A stretch of 64,000 bases of DNA from Microcoleus asticus IPMA8 (lineage in GTDB: Bacteria; Cyanobacteriota; Cyanobacteriia; Cyanobacteriales; Microcoleaceae). The stretch spans positions 1 to 64,000 of the forward strand of contig NZ_SRRZ01000018.1 of assembly GCF_013179805.1 (NCBI RefSeq). The letters run 5' to 3'. The translations under genes were made by a program, and so were the position numbers. Positions 34,388-42,603 of the stretch are shown one piece after another. The notes beneath the pieces were generated by a model. The model had not been told where the DNA came from, did not search any database, and saw nothing but the letters and a program-made list of their open reading frames with translations. The first letter of the stretch is position 1, and the number at the start of each line of letters is the position of its first letter.

Positions 34388-36242
34388 TGACTACCACGAT
34401 TTGGGTAATTCCCTGCAAGAAAGCGGTCGGTTTGATGATGCTGTTGCTGCGTACAAAAAAGCTATTGAATTAAATCCTAATTTTTCTTGGTCTTATCACA
34501 GTTTGGGCGATGTTTTGCTGAAACTTGAAAAATGGGAGGAAGCTGTCGCGGCTTACAAAAAAGCTGTTGAGTTAAATCCCGATTTTTCGTGGTCTTATCA
34601 CAATCTGGGCGATGCTTTGCTGAAACTTCGGCGATGGGAAGAAGCTGCTGCTGCTTACCGCTGCGAGATTGCACTCAACTCGGATTTTGCTTGGTCTTTT
34701 TGCAATTTAGGCGACGCTTTAACTAAACTAAAACAGTGGGACGAAGCTATCGCCACTTATTTAAAAGCTGTTGAAATTGACGGAGATTTGCCAGGAATTT
34801 ACGACAAGTTGGGATATGCTGTCGGACAAACAGAGTCTGATTTGAAGTTGGTGCTAGAACAATTTAAATTGCAAATTACACCGGAAAATCGGGAATTTTA
34901 TTGGCAGCTAGGAAAGAATTTAGCACAGTACGATCGCCCAAAAAGCGCAATTATTATTTATAAATTGCTATTGACAACTATGCCGAGTTGTGCAGCACAG
35001 TCAGCAGAATTAGAAGAGTTGTTGCAGCAGCAAGAAAAGTGCGTTAGCGAAGCCCTCGAAGAGGATCGCGCATTAGCCTCATCTCGCGCAACTGTCGCCC
35101 AAAAACCAGATGATTGCTGGTCTTATTACAATTTAGGTGCCGTTTTGAGCCACCAAAAATATTGGGAGGAAGCGGCGGAGGCATTTTGCCAAGCAATAAA
35201 AATAAATCCCGATCTTCCTTGGTGGTTTTATTACAATTTGTGGGAAGTTTTTGTTAGGCAAAACAAGCTAGATGAAGTTGAGAACTTGTGCCGCGAAGTT
35301 GTTGCAGCTAAACCGGAGGCTTTTTGGCCTTATCTAAATTTGGGGGAAGCTTTGACCAGGCAAGGTAAAATTGCCGAGGCGATTGATTTTTATCGAACTG
35401 TCAGTTACAAACAAAGTTTTGCATCTCTTATCAGTAAGAGAACAGGCAAGATGCCTGTTCCACAAGCAGATACAGGCAAGATGCCTGTTCCACAAAGTTG
35501 GAACTTAAAACCAGTCAAAGTTCCTAATTTTATTATTATTGGTTCTCAGCGGTGCGGGACGACTTCTCTATATACTTATTTAGCCCAACACCCGCAAATT
35601 TTGACTCCCATTAAAAAGGAGATGGATTTTTTCTCGTGGCACTTTGACAGAGGGATTGATTGGTATTTGGCTCATTTTCCGCCCATGCCTCCGGGAGAGC
35701 AATTTGTAACTGGCGAAGCAAGTCCAAGCTATTTTGACTCTCGGGAAGCACCGGAACGTCTCTACAGCGCGTTTCCAGAGGCTAAACTCGTTGTGCTGTT
35801 GCGAAATCCGGTCGATCGGGCGATTTCTCAATTTTACCGCTTGACTGGCTTAAACTGGGAAGCGCGATCGCTCGATCGAGTAATTAGCGATGAAATTGAA
35901 CGGTTGAGTCAAAATCCAGAATACATCATCGGCGAGGAACCCGGGAATTATTTAGCTCGCGGTAGGTACATAGAATTTATAAAAAAATGGCGAGCTTTCT
36001 TTCCCCGAGAACAGTTGTTAATTTTGAAAAGCGAAGATTTTTATGCAGGTGCGGCGACAACACTCAAGCAAGTTTTAGAATTCTTAGATTTGCCGGAATA
36101 TCAATTGTCTGAATACCAAAATGCTAATCCCGGTTCTTACCAGCCGGTCAATCAATCGGTTCGCGATTGGTTGAGGGATTATTTTCGACCTTACAATCAG
36201 GAATTAGAGGAATATTTGGGGAGGCAGTTTGATTGGGAATAA
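34380..36242 (+). CDS. TPR protein fused to sulfotransferase
   Basis: About 620 residues. Residues 1-340 contain seven or more TPRs, several nearly identical (AIELNPNFSWSYHSLGDVL and AVELNPDFSWSYHNLGDAL). The C-terminal 240 residues are a PAPS-dependent sulfotransferase: 5'-phosphosulfate loop IIIGSQRCGTTSLYTYL near 384-400, and the 3'-phosphate-binding LLRNPVDRAISQFY near 473-486. Such enzymes sulfate sugar hydroxyls. Between TPRs and the sulfotransferase lies a repeat-derived linker (TGKMPVPQ twice, 35442-35497). ATG at 34380 overlaps the preceding stop (ATGGATAA), showing translational coupling; an ATG 15 bases earlier is possible. Confidence 0.9.
   Translation: MDNDYHDLGNSLQESGRFDDAVAAYKKAIELNPNFSWSYHSLGDVLLKLEKWEEAVAAYKKAVELNPDFSWSYHNLGDALLKLRRWEEAAAAYRCEIALNSDFAWSFCNLGDALTKLKQWDEAIATYLKAVEIDGDLPGIYDKLGYAVGQTESDLKLVLEQFKLQITPENREFYWQLGKNLAQYDRPKSAIIIYKLLLTTMPSCAAQSAELEELLQQQEKCVSEALEEDRALASSRATVAQKPDDCWSYYNLGAVLSHQKYWEEAAEAFCQAIKINPDLPWWFYYNLWEVFVRQNKLDEVENLCREVVAAKPEAFWPYLNLGEALTRQGKIAEAIDFYRTVSYKQSFASLISKRTGKMPVPQADTGKMPVPQSWNLKPVKVPNFIIIGSQRCGTTSLYTYLAQHPQILTPIKKEMDFFSWHFDRGIDWYLAHFPPMPPGEQFVTGEASPSYFDSREAPERLYSAFPEAKLVVLLRNPVDRAISQFYRLTGLNWEARSLDRVISDEIERLSQNPEYIIGEEPGNYLARGRYIEFIKKWRAFFPREQLLILKSEDFYAGAATTLKQVLEFLDLPEYQLSEYQNANPGSYQPVNQSVRDWLRDYFRPYNQELEEYLGRQFDWE
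35442..35497 (+). repeat. Palindromic REP-like unit duplicated inside the sulfotransferase gene
   Basis: ACAGGCAAGATGCCTGTTCC occurs twice with a 30-base period. Each unit contains a 7-bp stem ACAGGCA/TGCCTGT. Translated it gives TGKMPVPQ twice. Diverged intergenic relatives are near 11750 and 40868. Confidence 0.88.
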
Positions 36243-36284
36243 AGTTGAGCTAAGATTAGAACAACTTCTAAGGAGGTAATACCG

Positions 36285-36926
36285 ATGCTGACGAGCGAGC
36301 TAGATACGCTACTTAAGGAACAAGCACTCCAACGCCAAGATCCTGAAGATCGCTACATTACCGATAGCGCCAACTGGGAACAATACGAGACACTGCTGAA
36401 TCGGATTGGAGATACAGCGGGATATCGAGTTACTTATTTAGATGGAGTTTTGGAAATTATGTCGCCTTCTCGCCGCCATGAAAGTCGCAAAACTGGCATT
36501 GGAAATCTGCTAGAAATTTACTTTGTAGAATCTGAAATCGAATATTTTCCTTTTGGGTCTACAACCCTGCGACAAGAGGAAAAAAGTGGCGGTACGGAAC
36601 CGGATGAAGCTTACTGTATTGGCACAGATAAAGAATTTCCCGATTTGGTAATTGAAGTGATTGTTACCAGTGGCAGCATCAATAAACTAGAACTGTATAG
36701 AAGGTTGAATGTGCGAGAGGTTTGGTTCTGGCGAAATGACCAATTTTCTATCTACCATTTGCGAGAAGAAATTCCGGTTGAATTCGTGTCCAACTGCGGT
36801 TATGAATTAATCACACAAAGCGAATTGCTACCGGGAATTGATATCGATATGTTGAGAGAATGTGTAAAAAATCCTCACCCGTTAGCAGCAGCCAAGGAAT
36901 GGAGACAGAATTGCCGACCTACTTAA
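36285..36926 (+). CDS. Uma2 family (DUF820) putative endonuclease
   Basis: A 213-residue protein of the Uma2/DUF820 family, expanded in cyanobacteria and built on a PD-(D/E)XK nuclease fold. Visible motifs: YRVTYLDGVLEIMSPSRRHE (about 45-64), the acidic PDEAYCIG (about 106) and the core FPDLVIEVIVTSGSINKLELY (split PD...ExxxTSG...K pattern, about 117-137) followed by VREVWFWR. Catalytic-type Asp, Glu and Lys are all present. In-vivo substrate is unknown. A strong AAGGAGG site 7 bases upstream of the ATG fixes the start. It begins only 43 bases after the sulfotransferase stop, but its own function appears unrelated. Confidence 0.88.
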   Translation: MLTSELDTLLKEQALQRQDPEDRYITDSANWEQYETLLNRIGDTAGYRVTYLDGVLEIMSPSRRHESRKTGIGNLLEIYFVESEIEYFPFGSTTLRQEEKSGGTEPDEAYCIGTDKEFPDLVIEVIVTSGSINKLELYRRLNVREVWFWRNDQFSIYHLREEIPVEFVSNCGYELITQSELLPGIDIDMLRECVKNPHPLAAAKEWRQNCRPT

Positions 36927-37013
36927 ACAGCAAGTTTTAAATCTGCTAGCTGTCGCAAAGACAATGAACTGAGCTCGCGCGCGCCCAAGTCCGAGGAAAA
37001 GACCCGCCTCCTC

Positions 37014-37040
37014 TTGACAAGTCGTACTCGTTATGAGTAC
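37014..37040 (+). promoter_or_regulatory. Candidate promoter with palindromic operator
   Basis: A -35-like TTGACA is directly followed by the inverted repeat GTACTC-GTTAT-GAGTAC, 45 bases upstream of the peroxiredoxin-glutaredoxin start. A palindrome in this position would suit a dimeric, possibly redox-responsive regulator. No transcript data; inference only. Confidence 0.4.
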
Positions 37041-37084
37041 GCTAAAGTAAGCAATTGAACCTAAGTACCTAAGAATTTAAAATC

Positions 37085-37819
37085 ATGCTGACGAACCAAG
37101 AAGGTCAAAGAGTACCCAAAGTCACCTTTCGCACTCGCAAAGACAACGAGTGGGTCGATGTCACCACCGATGATATATTTGCAGGTAAAACCGTAGTCGT
37201 CTTCTCGCTGCCTGGGGCTTTTACGCCCACTTGTTCGTCAACGCACCTCCCCGGTTACAACGAATGTGCCAAAGTTTTCCAAGAAAATGGCGTAGATGAA
37301 ATAGTTTGTATTTCCGTCAACGACACCTTTGTGATGAACGAGTGGGCAAAAGACCAAGAATCAGACAATGTGACGTTAATTCCCGACGGTAACGGCGAAT
37401 TTACCGAAGGCATGGGAATGCTGGTAGACAAAACAGACTTAGGCTTTGGCAAGCGGTCTTGGCGTTATTCGATGCTGGTAAAAGATGGCTTGGTTGAAAA
37501 AATGTTTATTGAGCCTGATGAACCAGGAGACCCTTTCAAAGTGTCCGATGCCGAGACGATGCTCAACTACATCAACTCCGCAGCAGCCAAGCCGAAGGTC
37601 GTTTCGCTGTTTACAAAACTGGGCTGTCCCTTCTGCGCTAAGGCTAAGGCACTGCTGAGTAAAAATGGCTTCGATTATGAAGAAATAGTCTTGGGCCGGG
37701 AGATCACAACTCGATCGCTCCGGGCTATGACTGGGGCTACAACTGTGCCGCAAGTATTTATCGACGGCAAGTTGATCGGTGGTTCCGAAGACCTAGAGTC
37801 TTATTTAGCTGTTGCTTAG
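37085..37819 (+). CDS. Peroxiredoxin-glutaredoxin hybrid
   Basis: A 244-residue fusion that reduces peroxides with glutathione. Residues 1-160 form a Prx5-type peroxiredoxin with the peroxidatic cysteine in GAFTPTCSSTHLPGY (about 39-53). Residues 172-244 form a glutaredoxin with the monothiol/dithiol motif GCPFCAKAKALL (about 180-191), TVPQVFIDGKLIGG and a GG-binding end. The fused pair lets electrons flow from glutathione to the peroxidase within one chain. The gene stands alone with a candidate promoter and palindrome at 37014-37040. Confidence 0.93.
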   Translation: MLTNQEGQRVPKVTFRTRKDNEWVDVTTDDIFAGKTVVVFSLPGAFTPTCSSTHLPGYNECAKVFQENGVDEIVCISVNDTFVMNEWAKDQESDNVTLIPDGNGEFTEGMGMLVDKTDLGFGKRSWRYSMLVKDGLVEKMFIEPDEPGDPFKVSDAETMLNYINSAAAKPKVVSLFTKLGCPFCAKAKALLSKNGFDYEEIVLGREITTRSLRAMTGATTVPQVFIDGKLIGGSEDLESYLAVA

Positions 37820-38022
37820 TTAAACACAAATACTTAACCTGCGGGTGCTAAGTGCACGCCTTACTCGTTGTAGGGTGTGCAGTGTGCGTCTTTGCCCTAT
37901 TTGGCGGTATTTAGCCCCATCGAGCTTTCGCTTCAAAAGTTCGATCGCTCTATCGCTCCCTTCTCGTGCCACAATTACTGGGGAAGTAATATTAAAAACG
38001 CAAAAAATGGGAGTGAACGATC

Positions 38023-38994
38023 GTGGATTTGAGTTTAGTCGCGTCAAATATCTTAAATCCACCCATATTAGCTTTTTTCATGGGAATGCTGGCAATTTTT
38101 CTCAAATCTGATTTAGAAATTCCAGCGCCCATCCCCAAACTGTTTTCGCTGTACCTGCTGTTTGCGATCGGATTTAAAGGCGGCGTCGAACTGTCCAAAA
38201 GCGGAATTGACCAGCAAGTTGCCCTGACAATTTTTGCAGCGATGCTGATGTCAATGCTAGTACCAATTTATACTTTTTTCATACTGAGGATCAAACTCGA
38301 CTCATACAATGCCGCGGCGATCGCAGCCACCTACGGTTCCATCAGCGCCGTCACATTTATTACCGCAACCTCCTTCCTCACAGCACAGGGGATCGACTTT
38401 GACGGTTACATGGTAGCCGCGCTAGCATTAATGGAATCCCCGGCAATTATAGTCGGGCTAATCCTCGTGAGTGTATTCGGCGGGGAAGAAGGAAAACGCG
38501 AAATAGTTTGGCCAGAAGTGTTGCAAGAAGCATTCCTAAACAGTTCAGTTTTTCTGCTGATTGGCAGCCTAATTATGGGCATAATGACAGGAGAACACGG
38601 TTGGCAAGTTATGAGTCCGTTTACTCAAGACTTGTTTTACGGAGTTTTGACTTTTTTCTTGCTAGACATGGGGCTGGTTGCAGCCAGCAGAATTAAAGAT
38701 TTGCAAGAAGCAGGAATTTTTCTGATCGGCTTTGCAATCCTAATTCCGATAGTCAACGCCGTAATTGCTTTGGTAATAGCGAAATTAATCGGAATGCCAC
38801 AGGGAGACACTTTGCTGTTTGCCGTCTTGTGCGCGAGTGCTTCTTATATAGCAGTACCAGCAGCCATGCGCCTAACTGTTCCCGAAGCGAATCCAAGTCT
38901 TTACATTTCAACGGCCTTAGCAGTGACCTTTCCTTTTAATATCATTGTAGGCATTCCCCTGTATCTATACGGAATCAATATGTTTTGGAGGTGA
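38023..38994 (+). CDS. sbtA: Sodium-dependent bicarbonate permease SbtA
   Basis: Imports bicarbonate with sodium across the plasma membrane for the carbon-concentrating mechanism. The 323 residues contain about ten hydrophobic helices in two inverted halves, with the family signatures IGFKGGVELSKSG near residue 48, AATYGSISAVTFITATSFL near 100 and CASASYIAVPAAMRLTVPEA near 270. The central cytoplasmic loop (GGEEGKREIVWPEVL) is short, making it about 50 residues shorter than the Synechocystis protein. GTG start. The SbtB regulator follows after 4 bases. Confidence 0.93.
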   Translation: MDLSLVASNILNPPILAFFMGMLAIFLKSDLEIPAPIPKLFSLYLLFAIGFKGGVELSKSGIDQQVALTIFAAMLMSMLVPIYTFFILRIKLDSYNAAAIAATYGSISAVTFITATSFLTAQGIDFDGYMVAALALMESPAIIVGLILVSVFGGEEGKREIVWPEVLQEAFLNSSVFLLIGSLIMGIMTGEHGWQVMSPFTQDLFYGVLTFFLLDMGLVAASRIKDLQEAGIFLIGFAILIPIVNAVIALVIAKLIGMPQGDTLLFAVLCASASYIAVPAAMRLTVPEANPSLYISTALAVTFPFNIIVGIPLYLYGINMFWR

Positions 38995-38998
38995 GATA

Positions 38999-39307
38999 AT
39001 GGAGCCAGTCAAAAGGATAGAAATCATAGCCCACTCGGTGGAACTCGGCAAGATTTTAGACGGTTTAGACAAAGCTGGCGTACCCGGTTATTCGGTGATT
39101 CGTGATGTGGCCGGAAAAAGCACCAGGGATCACGTTTCCCGCAATTCATCGATGACGGCGCTGGATAACGTTTATGTGGTTGCTTTTTGTTCTCCCGCTC
39201 AAATATCAGCAGTTGCAGAAAACATTAGACCCGTGCTCAATAAATTTGGTGGGTCGTGTTTTATTTCAGATGCGGTGGAATTGCTAATTACTAGGTGCGT
39301 CGGGTAG
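38999..39307 (+). CDS. sbtB: SbtB, PII-like regulator of SbtA
   Basis: A 102-residue PII-fold protein that binds adenine nucleotides (including cAMP or c-di-AMP in studied relatives) and docks on SbtA. The core KRIEIIAHSVELGKILDGL, the long T-loop (VAGKSTRDHVSRNSS, about 40-54) and the strand FCSPAQISAVAENIRPVL match the family. It ends TRCVG with only one C-terminal cysteine, so the CGPxGC redox loop of the Synechocystis protein is missing. GGAGGTGAG lies just before the ATG inside the end of sbtA; the genes are translationally close (4-base gap). Confidence 0.9.
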   Translation: MEPVKRIEIIAHSVELGKILDGLDKAGVPGYSVIRDVAGKSTRDHVSRNSSMTALDNVYVVAFCSPAQISAVAENIRPVLNKFGGSCFISDAVELLITRCVG

Positions 39308-39770
39308 TCATTAGTCCTTAGTCATTAGTGATTGGTGATTATACCAATTTGGAAAACTAGAGCGACATATAGATTGTACGCCATAGGTGTAGGGACACGG
39401 CATTGCTGTGTCCTTGTGCGTATCTGTGACTTTAATCCTAGGCTTCGGGTCCCGAAACCCGCCACTGGTGAGAATACCAATCCATTTTGGTTTTTTTATA
39501 AGTTTTTTGTTATTACTTTAGCATGATTTAAAAAAAGCTATTTTGAAAATAATTTCTGTCTGTTATAGCACTTTTACAAGTTTACAATCATCAGCCATTA
39601 ACCATTAGCCAGCGGTAATTTCAGGGTTAATTACCCTTCGCCACCCCCGAATTCAGAATTCTTAAGAGATAGAAAAGAATCAGTTAAAAAAATCCGTTAG
39701 CGTGGTAAATTCTAAGCCACAACAGGCGATCGCCCGATCGACTAGCGAGATTTTCAAGAGGAGTTTAAAC
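39308..39770. other. Intergenic region upstream of gap1, with dispersed palindrome
   Basis: GGACACGGCATTGCTGTGTCC at about 39391-39411 is an imperfect palindrome. An almost identical GGACACGGCATTGCCGTGTC is at 50313-50332. No gene seen; the gap1 promoter must lie in the A/T-rich second half. Confidence 0.55.
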
Positions 39771-40802
39771 ATGGCTGCATTAAAAGTTGGCATCAACGGA
39801 TTTGGTCGCATAGGACGGCTAGTCATGCGTGCCGGCATCAAAAACCCCAACATCGAATTTGTCGGCATTAACGACTTAGTTTCGCCAGAAAACCTGGCTT
39901 ATCTTTTCAAATACGACTCCACCCACGGCATTTACGACGGCGAAGTTGAAAGCAAACCCGACGGGATTGTCGTTGACGGACTATTTATCCCCTGCACAGC
40001 AATTAGAAATCCTGCCGAATTGCCTTGGGGTAAATCCGGCGCAGATTATGTTGTAGAATCTACCGGATTGTTTACAGATTTTGAAGGCGCATCAAAACAC
40101 TTGACTGCGGGAGCAAAACGAGTAATACTTTCAGCACCGACAAAAGATCCTGAAAAAGTACCAACATATCTAGTAGGCGTCAACCACCACAAATTTGACC
40201 AGGCAAAAGATACTGTTGTTTCCAATGCTAGCTGTACAACAAATTGTTTAGCACCAATTGCCAAAGTGATCGACGATAACTTCGGCTTGGAAGAAGGTTT
40301 AATGACTACAGTTCACGCAATGACATCTACTCAACCAACTGTAGACGGCCCCAGCCAAAAAGATTGGCGGGGAGGACGCGGTGCGGCTCAAAATATTATT
40401 CCATCTTCCACTGGTGCAGCAAAAGCTGTTACTTTGGTGTTGCCGGAATTGAAAGGAAAATTGACGGGAATGGCTTTGCGCGTGCCAACTCCCGACGTGT
40501 CTGTAGTTGACCTTACTTTTAAAACGGGGAAGGAAACTAGCTACAAAGAAATTTGTGAAGCCATGAAAAAAGCCTCGGAGGGCGAACTCAAAGGCATTCT
40601 CGGATATACTGAAGATGCGGTGGTTTCTACAGATTTTAAGGGCGACGAGCGATCGAGCATTTTCGATGCAGGTGCGGGAATTGAACTGAATTCTAAGTTT
40701 TTCAAAGTCGTTTCTTGGTACGACAACGAGTGGGGTTATTCTTGCCGCGTGATTGACTTGATGCTGTCGATGGCGGAGAAGGACGGAATTTTGAATAATT
40801 GA
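39771..40802 (+). CDS. gap1: Glyceraldehyde-3-phosphate dehydrogenase, Gap1 type
   Basis: Oxidises glyceraldehyde-3-phosphate with NAD in glycolysis. The 343 residues contain VGINGFGRIGRLVMRAG (5-21), the catalytic ASCTTNCLAP with the active-site cysteine near residue 155, and WYDNEWGYSCRV near 315. The N-terminus MAALKVGING and the sequence pattern match the NAD-specific glycolytic Gap1 of cyanobacteria, not the photosynthetic Gap2. ATG at 39771 is set by AGAGGAG nearby; an in-frame start 69 bases earlier would add a non-family N-terminus. Confidence 0.92.
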   Translation: MAALKVGINGFGRIGRLVMRAGIKNPNIEFVGINDLVSPENLAYLFKYDSTHGIYDGEVESKPDGIVVDGLFIPCTAIRNPAELPWGKSGADYVVESTGLFTDFEGASKHLTAGAKRVILSAPTKDPEKVPTYLVGVNHHKFDQAKDTVVSNASCTTNCLAPIAKVIDDNFGLEEGLMTTVHAMTSTQPTVDGPSQKDWRGGRGAAQNIIPSSTGAAKAVTLVLPELKGKLTGMALRVPTPDVSVVDLTFKTGKETSYKEICEAMKKASEGELKGILGYTEDAVVSTDFKGDERSSIFDAGAGIELNSKFFKVVSWYDNEWGYSCRVIDLMLSMAEKDGILNN

Positions 40803-40952
40803 TTTTTTGTGGGGTGGCATTTTGGGCGGGCTCGCCTTCCCACCCCACAAACAAATTCCTATGAATTTTTGTGGAACGGGCCCGAAAGCCTGTTCCTGAG
40901 AATATTACCTAATGTGAGTTAAACTTTTTGTGTTTCCGATTCGATCGCGCTC
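40803..40952. terminator. Hairpin region after gap1
   Basis: TTTTTGTGGGGTGGCA, then GCCTTCCCACCCCACAAAC form a near-perfect GC-rich hairpin at about 40804-40853 directly after the gap1 stop, a plausible terminator. A second copy of the dispersed GGAACGGGC...CCTGTTCC repeat lies at about 40871-40895. Confidence 0.65.
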
Positions 40953-41318
40953 ATGTCTGAATTACCACCGCTGAATAACGAAACTATTTGGGCTATCCTC
41001 AACGAAGAAATCGACGATGCTGCCGTCAATCAGCTAGTTTGGCAGTATCTGGGCTACCGCTGCGATGCGGAGACTGGTAAGTGGAACAGTGCTGATGTTG
41101 CTACCGAGTGGCGCCAAGAATACCCGGAACCGCCGGATTTTATCGATTCTAGGCCTGCGACCGTGAAATTGACTCGATCGATCCCTCCAGAAAACAAGCA
41201 GTTGCTGAAGGAAAAATTGGGGTTTAAGGGCTATAAAATTGGGGAATTCGGGCCGAGACAAACTCGCAGGGCGACAATGGCTAATTGGTTGATGGGTTTT
41301 ATGGAAGCTGGGGCTTAG
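40953..41318 (+). CDS. DUF1823 family protein
   Basis: A 121-residue protein of the cyanobacterium-specific DUF1823 family, identified by AVNQLVWQYLGYR (about 24-36), EWRQEYPEPPDFIDSRPATV and the highly characteristic KLGFKGYKIGEFGPRQTRRA near the end. No catalytic motif or membrane segment is visible, and the function is unknown. A second-half run of Lys/Arg suggests a nucleic-acid or acidic-protein partner, but that is inference. Confidence 0.88.
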   Translation: MSELPPLNNETIWAILNEEIDDAAVNQLVWQYLGYRCDAETGKWNSADVATEWRQEYPEPPDFIDSRPATVKLTRSIPPENKQLLKEKLGFKGYKIGEFGPRQTRRATMANWLMGFMEAGA

Positions 41319-41397
41319 GAGGTATTTGGGATTGCTGTGCGATTGTTGCCCGCGTTACAGTACAAAGATATTAGATTTTTTGGCAGGAAAACCCCTA

Positions 41398-41419
41398 AAT
41401 CCCTATTAAGGATTGAAAC
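41398..41419 (+). other. Isolated CRISPR-repeat-like sequence
   Basis: AATCCCTATTAAGGATTGAAAC differs at one position from the 3' part of a common cyanobacterial 36-37-mer CRISPR repeat (ending AATCCCTATTAGGGATTGAAAC). Only one copy is seen; no spacer-repeat series follows within 300 bases. It is probably a relic or an insertion of a single repeat. Confidence 0.55.
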
Positions 41420-41614
41420 CTTTATTAAACTCTTCCTTTCTTTCTCTGTCTCCTTTGCGTCCTCTGCGGTTAATTAACAAAAATTAAGCCTTTTGAAAGT
41501 CAAAAAACACTAAAATCCGATCGCCAATTCCAACATCCTCACCGCCAACCCTGACATCGGGCTGTTCCGTAAAGTATCCTAGAGTCGGCACAAAACCACT
41601 GTGAGGAAACCTTT

Positions 41615-42310
41615 ATGAAAACAAGCACAATATCTCGCTTAACCAGCATTTCCCTCGCTACCCTAATGCTAGCCGGCGTTTCAGTCAACGCGACCGCCAC
41701 GCCAGCCACCACCCAACCCGCAACCCAACTCGCCCAAGCTACTGCCAAAAAACGCCTCGTCGTCATGGACTTCGACTACGGCACCACCAACAGCTATTAC
41801 ACTTCCTACAGGGGAGTCGGGGCCGCTAAAGGCATCAGCGAACTGCTAATCAACGAACTTGTCAACAATGGCACTTATACAGTAGTCGATCGTAGCAAAC
41901 TCGAACAAGTGCTCAAACAGCAAAATCGCAGCGGTGCGATGGATGCCGGCACAGCAGCAGAAATTGGCAAGGAGTTAGGAGTTGACGCCGTACTCATCGG
42001 CACCATTACCAAGTTTAATATCGACAAACAATCCGGCGGCGGCAGTTTCATGGGAATCGGCGGCGGGTCGCAAAAAACCAAAGCTACCGTTCAAATAGAC
42101 GTGCGGTTAATTGGTACAGCTTCAGGAGATATTCTTGCTACCGCCAAAGCAGTAGGAGAATCCGATCAAAGCGATTCTAATATTTCTGTCCGAGGTATCA
42201 GCAGCAATTCTGGCAGCAGCAATGAAGACTCACTTTTGAGCGCGGCCGTTGACAAAGCCGTATCTCAGATGGTGACTAAACTTGCAGAAGTATCTAAGAA
42301 ATTAGGTTAG
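41615..42310 (+). CDS. CsgG-like curli-assembly domain lipoprotein or periplasmic protein
   Basis: A 231-residue exported protein. Residues 1-28 form a signal peptide (LTSISLATLMLAGVSVNATA) without a clear lipobox cysteine. The mature protein shows the CsgG/PENR-like pattern: RLVVMDFDYGT (about 46), then a YRGVGAAKGISELLINELVN segment, TYTVVDRSKLEQVLKQQ and the GKELGVDAVLIGTITKF strand. CsgG family proteins form outer-membrane pores or act as assembly factors; this member lacks csgA/B-like neighbours, so the substrate is unknown. GAGGAAACC precedes the ATG as a reasonable ribosome-binding site. Confidence 0.78.
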   Translation: MKTSTISRLTSISLATLMLAGVSVNATATPATTQPATQLAQATAKKRLVVMDFDYGTTNSYYTSYRGVGAAKGISELLINELVNNGTYTVVDRSKLEQVLKQQNRSGAMDAGTAAEIGKELGVDAVLIGTITKFNIDKQSGGGSFMGIGGGSQKTKATVQIDVRLIGTASGDILATAKAVGESDQSDSNISVRGISSNSGSSNEDSLLSAAVDKAVSQMVTKLAEVSKKLG

Positions 42311-42405
42311 AAATTTTGAAACCTTTTTAGATTTGAGATTGAGAATTTAATAATTCCCAATCTCAAATCTAAGATTATCAGTTCGCCATCGCACGCTACC
42401 CAAAG

Positions 42406-42469
42406 AAACCCGGTTGAGCGTTGTCGCGATCGAGCGTATATGACCAAATTTTGTGAATCAACCGGGTTT
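42406..42469. terminator. Convergent hairpin, AAACCCGGTTGA arms
   Basis: AAACCCGGTTGA (42406-42417) and TCAACCGGGTTT (42458-42469) are perfectly complementary over 12 bp with a 40-base loop. It lies between the convergent CsgG-like and PP2C genes, ends in a short T run and is made from the dispersed AAACCCGG word. Likely bidirectional termination, inferred. Confidence 0.6.
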
Positions 42470-42603
42470 TTACGTCTAGGACTGATTATGTCAGCTATTT
42501 GACCAGCGATGGTACCAGTTAATCTTAGTTTTGTTTAGAAATCTGCATTTTTCTTTCTACTAAATTAGAGAAAATTCGCTCAACATACTCAAGCATTAAC
42601 AGT

